In this document: piece after piece, positions 36,598-44,838 of the stretch
Layout of the letters: each line of letters starts with the position of its first letter
How positions within the stretch are numbered: position 1 is the stretch's first letter
NCBI GenBank assembly: GCA_963763575.1
Contig: CAVXPD010000021.1
Coordinates: forward strand, 98,769-162,768
Reading direction: 5' to 3'
Length of the DNA: 64,000 nucleotides
DNA from: Bog-473 sp963763575
GTDB lineage: Bacteria; Actinomycetota; Acidimicrobiia; Acidimicrobiales; RAAP-2
The notes under the pieces: generated by a model
Database searches by the model: none
What the model saw: only the letters and a program-made list of their open reading frames with translations
Told to the model about the DNA's origin: nothing
Made by a program: the position numbers and the translations under genes

Positions 36598-36983
36598 GGA
36601 CACCTCCTCGTCTCGCAAATGCGAGCGTACGGCGGGTTCCGTATCCCCAGCAAGACATCACTTTTTCGCCCGAATGTTCCACGAGGAAACGTTCCGGATC
36701 AGGTGAATACGGGCACCTTCCGGAAGGTGTCGCTACCTCGCCCCCGCTGTTCACGCTAGCGGGGGTAGCAGACGTCCGAATTTGGTTTGGCCAAGCCTGT
36801 GTCCTGCCTCGGTTCCACATCAACTCCGGGTAAGGGAGCCACTCGGACCCCTGTTCTACGAGTCGATTCTCTGAACGATTCGGAGGGAGCTGTGGGGACT
36901 CGTCATAGTCTTTCTATTGCGGGCAACCTTCGAACGCGCCGGGCACGGGCTCTGGCGCTAGCCCGATGTTAATTCCGTCGCTT
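36598..36983. other. intergenic region with two hairpins
   Basis: 386 bases without a gene. CACCTTCCGGAAGGTG at 36714-36729 is a perfect palindrome. A second stem, CCCCCGCT (36741-36748) with AGCGGGGG (36758-36765), is extended by GCTACC and GGTAGC outside it. No T-run follows either stem. They may be regulatory sites or transcript ends of the flanking genes. Confidence 0.5.
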
Positions 36984-37527
36984 TTAGTTAGCCGGATGAG
37001 GCTCGCGAAGCGAGGCACGCTCGGCGTCGCGGACGTAACTAGCGGGATCCCGGTCTACTGGCAGCACTCTCTCGTAGTTGCGCGCCTCGAACCCGATAAA
37101 CTTGACCGCTAGATCATGGCGCAGCTGGAGGCTGGCCGTTTGACGAAAGTCGGTGAGGCCTTCGCGTTCTTCCTCGGCCATGTGGTCGCCGTTGGCCAGG
37201 TTGACAGCGGCGACCGCGTTGTGCCAGCCGGGAGTGCCCACTTCGTGTCGGGTCACCTCTGTGATGGCGTCGCGGATCTCGTTATGGTCCTTGATGGCGT
37301 CGAGGGTCTCCCCTTCGACGCCTTTAGCGTGGCCGCTCCGGAGACCGGCCGAGCAGCGCCGGGTAGAAGATCTCCTCCTCGGTTGCTGCGTGTAGCTCGA
37401 GGAAGCCCGACAGCCGCAACCAGACATCGCCAAGCGTCACGCTGTCTTTGCTGGCAACCTGTTCCAGGATCGCGAACAGGCGACGCTGCTCGTGGTGATC
37501 GTCAAGGATTAGTTGGGTAATGTCCAT
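36984..37527 (-). pseudogene. hemerythrin-like protein, disrupted by a frameshift
   Basis: ATG 37527 opens MDITQLILDDHHEQRRLFAIL and reaches HAATEEEIFYPALLGR, then stops in frame after 67 codons. The next frame continues with VEGETLDAIKDHNEIRDAITE and NLANGDHMAEEEREGLTDFRQTA. Together these give the four-helix hemerythrin HHE pattern, with His/Glu ligands in DDHHE, H-x3-E, KDHNE and GDHMAEEE. One extra base near 37345 separates them. Expected length about 180 residues. Likely oxygen or iron binding if intact. Confidence 0.75.
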
Positions 37528-37988
37528 TGGGCCTCCAGTGTGCTCTCTGGTTGTTGTGGTTGTCTGCCCTTCTCGTATCCTCGGCCATAGCGACGTCTTG
37601 ATGACCCGGCCCGCTCCTCAGGCTACGCACTGCCCCCTACCTACCTGCCGGCTCGGCGACATTCGCGAAGCGTCCCCGACCCGGCGCTCATGGGCTAGGC
37701 GACGCGCGGCGTATTTGGTACGAGGCTCCGCAGAGGCCGCGGGTCGGAATATCAGTGTTGACTTCTCAGTTGTAACGACAAACTCAGGGTGATGTCAGGC
37801 CATTCCAAGTTTCGCCATCTCACGATCTTGATCCTTAGCGGGACCTGAGCGCCGTGCTCCAGTTCGTCGGCCTGAGTGCAACTGACCGGGGACAGGGCTG
37901 AGCGGCCTGAGCCCCTCGCCTGCCGATCGCGATGAGCAGGCGATAGGCAGTCCTTCTACGCTCTACTCGGAGCAGAGAGGAGTTCCTC
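37528..37988. other. intergenic region
   Basis: 461 bases between the divergent hemerythrin-like and ABM-like genes. Open frames are short and none has a family resemblance. No repeat was seen. It would hold both promoters. Confidence 0.4.
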
Positions 37989-38282
37989 ATGGCATTTGTC
38001 CAGATAATCGAGTTCCGGACTTCTAAGGTCGCCGAGATGCGGGCGGTGGCGGACGAATGGGAGAAGGCAACTGAAGGGAAGCGCAAGGCAGGCAGACGGG
38101 TGCTGTGCCAAGACCGGGACAATCCAGGACGCTACTTCAATGTCGTCTTTTTCGGTTCCTACGAGGACGCGATGGAGAACTCAGCCCTTCCTGAGACCGA
38201 TTCGTTCTCGAAGAAGATGATGAGCTACGCCGACGGCGCGCCTACCTTCTACAACCTCGACGTCGTGGAAGATAGACAGTAG
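37989..38282 (+). CDS. small dimeric-barrel-like protein (ABM-like)
   Basis: 97 residues from ATG 37989 behind GAGAGGAG. The MAFVQIIEFRTSKVAEM opening, beta-alpha pattern and FNVVFFGSYEDAMENS core resemble the ferredoxin-like dimeric alpha/beta-barrel (antibiotic biosynthesis monooxygenase-type) proteins, but I do not recognise a named family. It has the full-length form of the truncated frame at 16950. Confidence 0.6.
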   Translation: MAFVQIIEFRTSKVAEMRAVADEWEKATEGKRKAGRRVLCQDRDNPGRYFNVVFFGSYEDAMENSALPETDSFSKKMMSYADGAPTFYNLDVVEDRQ

Positions 38283-38509
38283 ATCAATTAGAAGAACCAA
38301 CACATGTACGGGCGAAGCCCATAACACCACCATCGGATATGTGAGCCACAGTTTGCGCACCCGCTGGGCGCTCGGCACATCGGCCTTCGGCACAGCAGGG
38401 GCTTGGTTCAATTGGTGAGTATGCAAGGGCGATGCGGCAAGCCGACCGAACAGGCAGGAGGGGTAGCGCAACGGTTACCCCGCATCAAACGGCACGAGGG
38501 AGGAGAACG

Positions 38510-38947
38510 ATGGGCGACACCTCACATCCCAATCAAGTGCGGACGCAGGAGACGTGGGACGCCATCGCCAGAGGCGAACTCGCGGGTCTCGACGACCAAG
38601 CCGACAACATCATCGTCGAGAATGGCCCTGGGGCGGGACCTTGGCGAGTTGTCGAGGGCAAGGAGGCATTCCTCACCTTCGCTATGCAGTTCATACCCTT
38701 CTTCGAGGGAAGTTGGCACCAGGATGGACAATGCATCTACGCCGATGACCGATGCACCATCTCGCTGGTGCATGAGACAGGGACCGGTCCAGAGGGAGAC
38801 AAGTTCGACAACATGGCGATCTGGATCAGCCGCATCGACGCTGAGGGCAAGACCGACCGGCTCTGGACGGTGGACCTCGATCAAGAGGACGTGACCGCGT
38901 TTTGGGATCGAAACGAAGCCACACTGAAAGAGACGCCGTCCACGTAG
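38510..38947 (+). CDS. SnoaL-like/NTF2-fold protein
   Basis: 145 residues from ATG 38510 behind GGAGGAGAA. Polar N-terminus, then the NTF2-like pattern GPWRVVEGKEAFLTFAMQFIPFFEGSW, CTISLVHETG and WISRIDAEGKTDRLWTVDLDQEDV. Possibly binds or transforms a small molecule; unknown. It lies 227 bases after the ABM-like gene on the same strand. Confidence 0.75.
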   Translation: MGDTSHPNQVRTQETWDAIARGELAGLDDQADNIIVENGPGAGPWRVVEGKEAFLTFAMQFIPFFEGSWHQDGQCIYADDRCTISLVHETGTGPEGDKFDNMAIWISRIDAEGKTDRLWTVDLDQEDVTAFWDRNEATLKETPST

Positions 38948-39158
38948 CGCCAAATGCGCGAGTGCTGGATCGCTGTATCCCCGACCGTCAGTTCGGGGCG
39001 AGGTCTCCGGGCGCAGTCATGCGGAACCTCAGCGCGGGTCAGACGGCTGCCAGCTTGTGCTCGTGGAACCTCAGCCCGACCCCTCTTTTCTGCATGTACG
39101 GCGCTCGGGCGGGTACGCGCACGCCCCCGGGGCTCCGGCAGTTCGACGAGGCGAGCCG

Positions 39159-39524
39159 CTACGCCGCCGAGGTCGCCGGCAGCAGCCGGCCCAGGTCCTC
39201 TGGCGCCATCACCAGCGCCTCGACGTCGGTGACGGCGACGACGTTTCCCGCCACTCGGTTGTACCGGTGCGCCTGCTGGCCGAAGTAGTCGCCGGGCTCG
39301 AGCTTGATCGACAGGCCGGGGCTGACGCGCAACAGCGCCGACCCCGAGATCAGGACGAAGAGCTTGCGGTCCTGTGGCAGGCCACAGAGGACCTCCCCCG
39401 CCCCACAGCGCGCCCGCGTCGCGTCAGTGACCACCAAGGCTTCGAGGTCCTCCCGGGTGCAGCCGGAAAAGGGAGGGAGTCCCTCCAGCAATCCGACGTC
39501 GTCGACTCGCTCCGCCGTGAGCAT
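39159..39524 (-). CDS. cyclic nucleotide-binding domain protein
   Basis: 121 residues from ATG 39524 behind GGAGGCGG. A single Crp-type cNMP-binding beta-roll: LEGLPPFSGCTREDLEALV, KLFVLISGSALLRVSPG, and LEPGDYFGQQAHRYN (phosphate-binding cassette position), followed by VTDVEALVMAPEDLGRLL. There is no DNA-binding domain, so it may be a stand-alone ligand sensor. Runs in the same direction as the GMC gene, downstream of it by 150 bases. Confidence 0.82.
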   Translation of the reverse strand: MLTAERVDDVGLLEGLPPFSGCTREDLEALVVTDATRARCGAGEVLCGLPQDRKLFVLISGSALLRVSPGLSIKLEPGDYFGQQAHRYNRVAGNVVAVTDVEALVMAPEDLGRLLPATSAA

Positions 39525-39673
39525 GACCGCCTCCTCTGGAGTCAGTCCCGGGCGCTGGCCGTCCGGGCCCGCTCAAGTGTGCTGAAGGGACCAGCCTTCT
39601 CCGCCTCGGTTGCGCGCCGGGTCGCCTGATGGTTGCAATCCGGGGGCGGCGACGGCGGGTCGGTCGGCCCGGA

Positions 39674-41404
39674 TCAGCCGGAGTGGGCGGCCGCCTCGCC
39701 GGCGTTCTCGCTGACCGCCTCGCCGACGCCGACGGGCGTTCCCGGTTTCGTGTCCGCCAGGTGGTGGGCCGCCCGCGCCGCCAGCGCGACCAGCGTCAGC
39801 GTCGGCCCGTAGCCGCTGGCGGTGGGGAACACGGACGAGTCGGCGATCACGACGTTGTCGAGCTCGTGCACCCGCCCCCAGCGGTCACACACCGCGGTGT
39901 CGGGGTTGTCACCCATGCGCGCCGTGCCGATCACGTGGCGGCTCTCGGGAATCGGCGTCGTGCCGATGCCGTGGTAGGAGACGCCCGGCGAGGAGGTGTG
40001 GATCACGTACTCGGCGCCCATCTCCTCGAGCACCCGCTGCAGGATCTTGCCGTGGTACTTCGACGCCGCCAGCTCGTGCGCGCCGGGCTCGTAGGTGACG
40101 CGGGCCACGGGGTAGCCGCGCGCGTCGCGGATCGAGGGGCTGAGGTCGACCGCATTGGTGGAGTACGGCAGGTCCTCGCCCTGCATGATGAAGGCCCACA
40201 TGTGGTCACGCAGGTCGCCGGCGAGCATGGCCTGCGCGTGACCGCGGCCCCAGGGCGTGTGGCGGGCCGCCATGATCGTGTGCCCGCCGCCGCTGTGCTC
40301 GACGAGCCCGCCGCGGAACCACGGCAGCCCCGCCTCCTTGGCCGCGGCCCGGGCGGCGTCGTCCTGCACCATCGCGTCGTCGTGCACGTGGGTGACCGAG
40401 CGGCCCTTCTGCGGGTGGAGGCTCAGGTTCGGGAAATGCCCGACCACGATCGTCTGGAAGTGCACCATCAGGTGGCGGCCGAGCGCCGGGTGTTCGAGGC
40501 CCGAGAGCAGCAGCAGGCGCGGCGTCTCGATCGCTCCGCCGGCCACCACGACCAACCCCGCCTCCAAGGTGTGGGTGGCTCCCCCGGCGTCGACGTACTC
40601 GACCCCGGTCGCCCGCCGTCCGTTGGTGAGGATCCGGCTCACGAACGTCTCGGCCATCAGCTGCGCCCGCCCCGTCGCCATGGCCTTGGTGAGGAGCGCG
40701 ACCGGGTCGCCCTTGGCGTGGATCGGGCAGCCGAAGAAGGCACAGAAGCCGCAGTTGTTGCAGGCGGCCCGCCCGTCGTAGGCGATGCTGTTCGCTGCGG
40801 TCGGCGCCTCGTAGGGGTGCAGGCCGACCCTCTCGGCGGCGGCTGACGACAGGACCGCGCCGTACATCGGCGCGCCCGGCGGCATGGGATACGGCCCGGA
40901 CCGCCACGCCGCGAACGGGTTGGCGCCGGCGCGGCCCGCCACCCCGATGGCCTGCTCGACCTCCGCGTAGTAGGGCTCGAGCTCGGCGTACTCGATCGGC
41001 CAGTCCTCCACGTCCGCGCCCGGCTGTGGCCCGAGGATCGAGTGGAGCCGGAAGTCCTCCTCGCGAAAGCGCGGCACCTTGCCGTCGGCGTGGGTGCCGC
41101 CGCCGCCGACGCTCGTCGGAATGGAGTTCACCTCGCCGACGTGCGTGTGCTCGCCTTCGCCGGCGTTCCGGCGGAAGGCCCGCGGCTCGATCAGAGGGTC
41201 CGGGCCGAGGAAGAAGCGCTCGATGAACTTGATCTCGTCGTTCGAGTAGTCGCCCGACGGCCTGGTCATGTCGTTGGGGTCGAGCAGGTGGTTGCGGCCC
41301 TTCTCCATGATGACGACCGACCAGCCGGCGCGCGTGAGCACCTCGGCCACGGTGGCGCCGCCGGGACCCGAGCCGATGATGACGGCGTCCGCCGCTCCGC
41401 TCAC
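39674..41404 (-). CDS. GMC-family oxidoreductase, large subunit
   Basis: About 576 residues from GTG 41404. FAD-binding Rossmann motif: AVIIGSGPGGATVAEVLTRA at the N-terminus; GMC signature in HTHVGEVNSIPTSVGGGG; C-terminal ADSSVFPTASGYGPTLT. A cysteine cluster CNNCGFCAFFGC near residue 225 (CX2CX2CX4C) recalls the Fe-S site of FAD-glucose-dehydrogenase alpha subunits. It is preceded on the same strand by the small-subunit gene, overlapping GTGA, so both are translated together. Likely oxidises an alcohol or sugar and passes electrons to a membrane cytochrome; no cytochrome gene is seen nearby. Confidence 0.9.
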   Translation of the reverse strand: MSGAADAVIIGSGPGGATVAEVLTRAGWSVVIMEKGRNHLLDPNDMTRPSGDYSNDEIKFIERFFLGPDPLIEPRAFRRNAGEGEHTHVGEVNSIPTSVGGGGTHADGKVPRFREEDFRLHSILGPQPGADVEDWPIEYAELEPYYAEVEQAIGVAGRAGANPFAAWRSGPYPMPPGAPMYGAVLSSAAAERVGLHPYEAPTAANSIAYDGRAACNNCGFCAFFGCPIHAKGDPVALLTKAMATGRAQLMAETFVSRILTNGRRATGVEYVDAGGATHTLEAGLVVVAGGAIETPRLLLLSGLEHPALGRHLMVHFQTIVVGHFPNLSLHPQKGRSVTHVHDDAMVQDDAARAAAKEAGLPWFRGGLVEHSGGGHTIMAARHTPWGRGHAQAMLAGDLRDHMWAFIMQGEDLPYSTNAVDLSPSIRDARGYPVARVTYEPGAHELAASKYHGKILQRVLEEMGAEYVIHTSSPGVSYHGIGTTPIPESRHVIGTARMGDNPDTAVCDRWGRVHELDNVVIADSSVFPTASGYGPTLTLVALAARAAHHLADTKPGTPVGVGEAVSENAGEAAAHSG

Positions 41405-42003
41405 GGCTCCGATACCTCGGCGTCGGTGTAACCCCGCGGCTGCACGTCGCCCTCCACGCCGATGTACGACCACCCGATGCCGTTGCGGTTGCCGCCGTAC
41501 TCGGGTGCGCCGTACATGCCCTCACAACAGTGCTCCCACAACAGCTCGAGGAACTCGTCGTCGGCCCGCAGCCGACGGCGCTGCTCCTTGCCGTCCACGT
41601 CGACGAAGTCGGCGCCGAGCGCGGCCAGGCCCCCGCGGTAGCGCTGCTGCAGCCCGACCACGGGGCCGTTGAACTCCCGCTCCGGGATGCCCAGCGACCC
41701 CTCGATACGCATGCGCCACCCGAGCTCGTCCAGCTGCGACAGCGGCATGAAGTCTCCAAAGCGTGCCTCTCCGCCCTTGCGGCCCGAGGAAGGACCGCCG
41801 GCCCAGATGCGGGGCGGGTCGAAGCTGAAGGCGCCGAGGAGGGCGTCGATGTAGTCGGCGACGCCGGCCTCGTCGGCTCCGGGCCCACCGAATCCGGAGG
41901 GCATCATCTGTTGGCATGCCGCGCGCAACGTCGCGTACTCCTGCTCGCTCAGCCAGACAGGCACCGGGCAAAGGTAGCCCGCCCCCGCTCCGTTTGCTGA
42001 CAC
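41401..42003 (-). CDS. gluconate 2-dehydrogenase subunit 3-family protein
   Basis: 200 residues from GTG 42003, though GTG 41964 (VPVWLSEQEY) is also plausible. Matches the small helical subunit 3 of gluconate dehydrogenase-type complexes: ATLRAACQQMMPSGFGGPGADEAGVADYID and EFLELLWEHCCEGMYGAPEYGGNRNGIGW. In the family it is the small subunit beside the FAD subunit. No twin-arginine signal is visible here. Coupled to the downstream GMC large subunit. Confidence 0.85.
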   Translation of the reverse strand: MSANGAGAGYLCPVPVWLSEQEYATLRAACQQMMPSGFGGPGADEAGVADYIDALLGAFSFDPPRIWAGGPSSGRKGGEARFGDFMPLSQLDELGWRMRIEGSLGIPEREFNGPVVGLQQRYRGGLAALGADFVDVDGKEQRRRLRADDEFLELLWEHCCEGMYGAPEYGGNRNGIGWSYIGVEGDVQPRGYTDAEVSEP

Positions 42004-42060
42004 GGATGTCAGGTCCGAGAACGGCCCGTTGACCTGCGCATTACGTCCTGTCCCCCGTCG

Positions 42061-43131
42061 TCACGTTGCCGTGCTCCGCGTCGGTCCTTCGTCCAGTGCC
42101 CGGTGCACCGCACGAGCCACGACCCGTCCCCCCTGGTCGAGCACCTCGGAGACCAGGTTGCCCGTCTCCGAGGCACCGAACTCGATGAGGCGGGTGGCGT
42201 TGACGAGCACCCGGAAGCCGGGGCCGCGGTAATGGCGCCCCGTGGCGCGGAGGGGGACGACCGGGAGGCGGAGGCACCAGGACACGACACCGCCGGCGAC
42301 CTCGGCCAGGCTCGAGCGGTGGTCCTCGAGGTCGGCATAGCGACCCAACACGACGTCGACCGTGTTCTGCAGCGCCTCTGAACCGGGTTCGAAGTACTCG
42401 GAATGCGCATGCACCAGGGCATGATCGGGCGCATTGGTGCTCAGCCGCCGGCCTCCGAACGTCGGCGAGGTGGGCGACGAGCCGAAGATGCCGAGCTCGG
42501 CGACCGCATCGCCGGGTGCCTGCTCCGTGAAGAAGTGCGACTGGTCGACGTGGAGCTGACGCAGCTCGTCGACGGTCATCCCCGGGCTCCCGGCGACGAC
42601 GACATCGGTGCACTGCAGGCCGCAGTCCGCCAGGGCAGCGCCCGTCACGATGGAGCCGAAGCTGTGGGCCACGACGGTCAGGGTCTGGTCGTGCCGCAAT
42701 GACAGTTGCCCGACGAACTCGGTAAGGTCGGTCGCGGCGGTCACCAGGACGTCGTTGCACTCGATCGAGCCGGCCGCCGCGGCCAGGAGGCCGGCCGGGT
42801 TGTCATAACCCTTCCAGAGGATCACCGCCGCCACCTCGGCGGCTTCGTAGAGGTTCTTGGCCCCCGGGATCCAATCCCCGCACAAGTTCGTCCCGTCACC
42901 GACGCCGGGCACCACCACCGCGACATGGGGCGCCGTGCCGACGTCGCCGAAGAGCACGGCGTAGTGCTCGAGCTGCGGGCGGTACACGACGATGTGACCA
43001 CCGCAACGGATCAGCGTACGCAGCAACGCGGCGCGGGCTTCGTTCGCTTCGATGAGCGCCTCGACAAGATCCTGCTGCGCCATCGCCCGATTGGCGGCCG
43101 CCTGTCTCCCCAGCGATTCACTTCCGTGCAC
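42061..43131 (-). CDS. DUF1023 alpha/beta-hydrolase
   Basis: 356 residues from GTG 43131. The DUF1023/abhydrolase-8 core has VAVVVPGVGDGTNLCGD, nucleophile in TVVAHSFGSIVTGAAL, and Asp/His late in the domain (VHAHSEYFEPGSEAL). N-terminal 60 residues are helical. No signal peptide. Hydrolase of unknown substrate, cytosolic. Divergent from the DMT transporter gene. Confidence 0.85.
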   Translation of the reverse strand: MHGSESLGRQAAANRAMAQQDLVEALIEANEARAALLRTLIRCGGHIVVYRPQLEHYAVLFGDVGTAPHVAVVVPGVGDGTNLCGDWIPGAKNLYEAAEVAAVILWKGYDNPAGLLAAAAGSIECNDVLVTAATDLTEFVGQLSLRHDQTLTVVAHSFGSIVTGAALADCGLQCTDVVVAGSPGMTVDELRQLHVDQSHFFTEQAPGDAVAELGIFGSSPTSPTFGGRRLSTNAPDHALVHAHSEYFEPGSEALQNTVDVVLGRYADLEDHRSSLAEVAGGVVSWCLRLPVVPLRATGRHYRGPGFRVLVNATRLIEFGASETGNLVSEVLDQGGRVVARAVHRALDEGPTRSTAT

Positions 43132-43184
43132 GGGCGGCAGTGTATGCCGCGCCGCCGCGCATCTCTCTGCCTAACCTGGCTCGC

Positions 43185-44060
43185 GTGGGTGAGCTGCTGG
43201 CCGTCGTGGCTTCGGTCCTGTTCGCCCTCGGGACCGTCCTCCAGCAGAAGGGGACGATGAGCACGGAGGCGGGCGAGAACGACCCTCGCTTCCTCGTACA
43301 AGTCCTCCGCCATCCCGTCTGGATCGCCGGCGCCGCGCTCATGGCCTTTGGATGGGTGGTGCAGGCTACGGCGCTCGACCACGCGGCGCTCGTCGTCGTG
43401 CAGTCGCTCACCGCGCTGCAGCTCGTCATCGCGCTGCCGCTGGGGGCGTTGCTGACGGACCAGCGCATCGGCAAGCGCGAGATCTCCGGCGCCGGGCTCA
43501 CGTTGGTCGGCATCGTCGTCTTCATCGCCGCCGGTCAGCCGCAGGGCGGCACGACCCACCCCAGCGCGACGGCGTGGTGGGTGGCCTGCCTCGTCATCTT
43601 CGGCCTGGTCGCGGCGCTCTGCCTCGTCGGCGTCCGGTTCAGCGGCGCCGCCAAGGCGCTCACGCTCGGTGCAGCCGCCGGACTGGGCTTCGGCCTCCAG
43701 GCGGCGGTGACCAAGACCTTCGTCACCGAGGTCGGCGGGGGCGTCCTCTCGTTGCTCACCAGCTGGTCGGTGTGGGTCCTGATCGTCTCCGCACTGACCG
43801 GGTTCGCACTGCAGCAGACGGCGCTGAAGACCGGTGTGCTGGCGCCCGCCATGGCCTCGGCCAGCTCGGTGACCTTGTTCACGAGCGTCGTCCTGGGCAT
43901 CGCCGTGTACGGCGAGACCATTTCGAAGAGCGGCGCGCCGCACACTGGCTCGGCCTACGCCGGCCTCTTGATCGCGATCGCCGGGATCGCTCTGCTCGCC
44001 GGGTCCGCCGCGCCCGAGCAGGCCAGGCCCGGAGCCGCCGACCGGTCACCCGCGACATGA
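43185..44060 (+). CDS. DMT-superfamily (EamA-like) membrane transporter
   Basis: About 291 residues from GTG 43185. Around ten hydrophobic helices arranged as two five-helix halves: ELLAVVASVLFALGTVLQQKG, VQSLTALQLVIALPLGALL, TLVGIVVFIAA, then a similar second half WWVACLVIFGLVAALCLVGV, LTLGAAAGLGFGLQAAVTK and GLLIAIAGIALLAGS. Inner membrane; substrate unknown, family includes metabolite exporters. Ends near a small DedA-like gene. Confidence 0.85.
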   Translation: MGELLAVVASVLFALGTVLQQKGTMSTEAGENDPRFLVQVLRHPVWIAGAALMAFGWVVQATALDHAALVVVQSLTALQLVIALPLGALLTDQRIGKREISGAGLTLVGIVVFIAAGQPQGGTTHPSATAWWVACLVIFGLVAALCLVGVRFSGAAKALTLGAAAGLGFGLQAAVTKTFVTEVGGGVLSLLTSWSVWVLIVSALTGFALQQTALKTGVLAPAMASASSVTLFTSVVLGIAVYGETISKSGAPHTGSAYAGLLIAIAGIALLAGSAAPEQARPGAADRSPAT

Positions 44061-44097
44061 CGATCGCCGACGCGCGCCTCGGGGCCAAGAGCGCCTC

Positions 44098-44709
44098 TTG
44101 CCGGCCGTAGCGGCTGGGGTCGTGCACCTCCTCGCCACCACCTCGTTCGCCGACAACTGGTGGGAGTACGCGCTCCTTTTCGTCGCGGTGGCGGCGTCGT
44201 GGGCCGGCGTTCCCTTCATCGGGGCCTCCGCGTTGACCGCGGCGGGCGTGGCCGCAAGCCAGGACAACCTGAGCTTGTTCCTGGTCGTCGTCGTGGCGAC
44301 GGCCGCGGGCGAGGTCGGCGGGCTGATCGGCTATGCGGTAGGCAACCGCTGGGGCCGAGTGCTCTTGGAGCGCCCCGGCAAGCATCAGGCCGGCCGCCAG
44401 CACATGGTCGAGAAGGGCGAGCAGGCTTATTCGAATTGGGGTCGCCTGGCCGTCTTCTTCACGCCGGCGATCGTTTCGGGCACAGCCAAGATGAAGCACG
44501 GCCAATTCGTCCTCTGGAACCTGATCGCCTCACTCGCCTTTGCGATCTCGGTGGCGGCCAGCTCCTACGGCGTCGGCCGTCTGGTCACCGGCCACATTGC
44601 CCCGAGGGACTTCGTCACGCTGCTCGTCGGCCTCACCGTGGGTGCACTCGTCATGGTCTGGTTCGTGCGACACCGGCGCCGGGTGGCGGCGCGCCGGGCA
44701 GAGACCTGA
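44098..44709 (+). CDS. DedA/VTT-type membrane protein
   Basis: About 203 residues; TTG 44098 or GTG 44122. DedA (SNARE-associated) signature in VVVVATAAGEVGGLIGYAVGNRWGR and LERPGKHQAGRQHMVEKGEQAYSNWGRLAVFFTPAIVSGTAKM, flanked by hydrophobic helices. Members are membrane proteins implicated in lipid transport and membrane homeostasis. No operon partner is clear. Confidence 0.85.
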   Translation: MPAVAAGVVHLLATTSFADNWWEYALLFVAVAASWAGVPFIGASALTAAGVAASQDNLSLFLVVVVATAAGEVGGLIGYAVGNRWGRVLLERPGKHQAGRQHMVEKGEQAYSNWGRLAVFFTPAIVSGTAKMKHGQFVLWNLIASLAFAISVAASSYGVGRLVTGHIAPRDFVTLLVGLTVGALVMVWFVRHRRRVAARRAET

Positions 44710-44789
44710 GCACACGAAGAACGAGCTGGCGGGTCCCCGCCCCAGCCCGTCCCGTTGCGTGGCCTCTCATGAGTGGGCAGGACACCTCA

Positions 44790-44838
44790 TCAATTGCTCA
44801 CCGTGACGGTGACGGTCAATTGCTCACCGTGACGGTGA
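44790..44838. repeat. 23-base tandem duplication at the phosphoesterase stop
   Basis: TCAATTGCTCACCGTGACGG then TGA occurs at 44790-44812 and at 44816-44838, 26 bases apart. The second copy contains the stop codon of the phosphoesterase; the first is outside it. Because each copy spells the same reading frame end (VTVTVSN), a recent slippage or repeat-unit event is likely. Confidence 0.7.
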
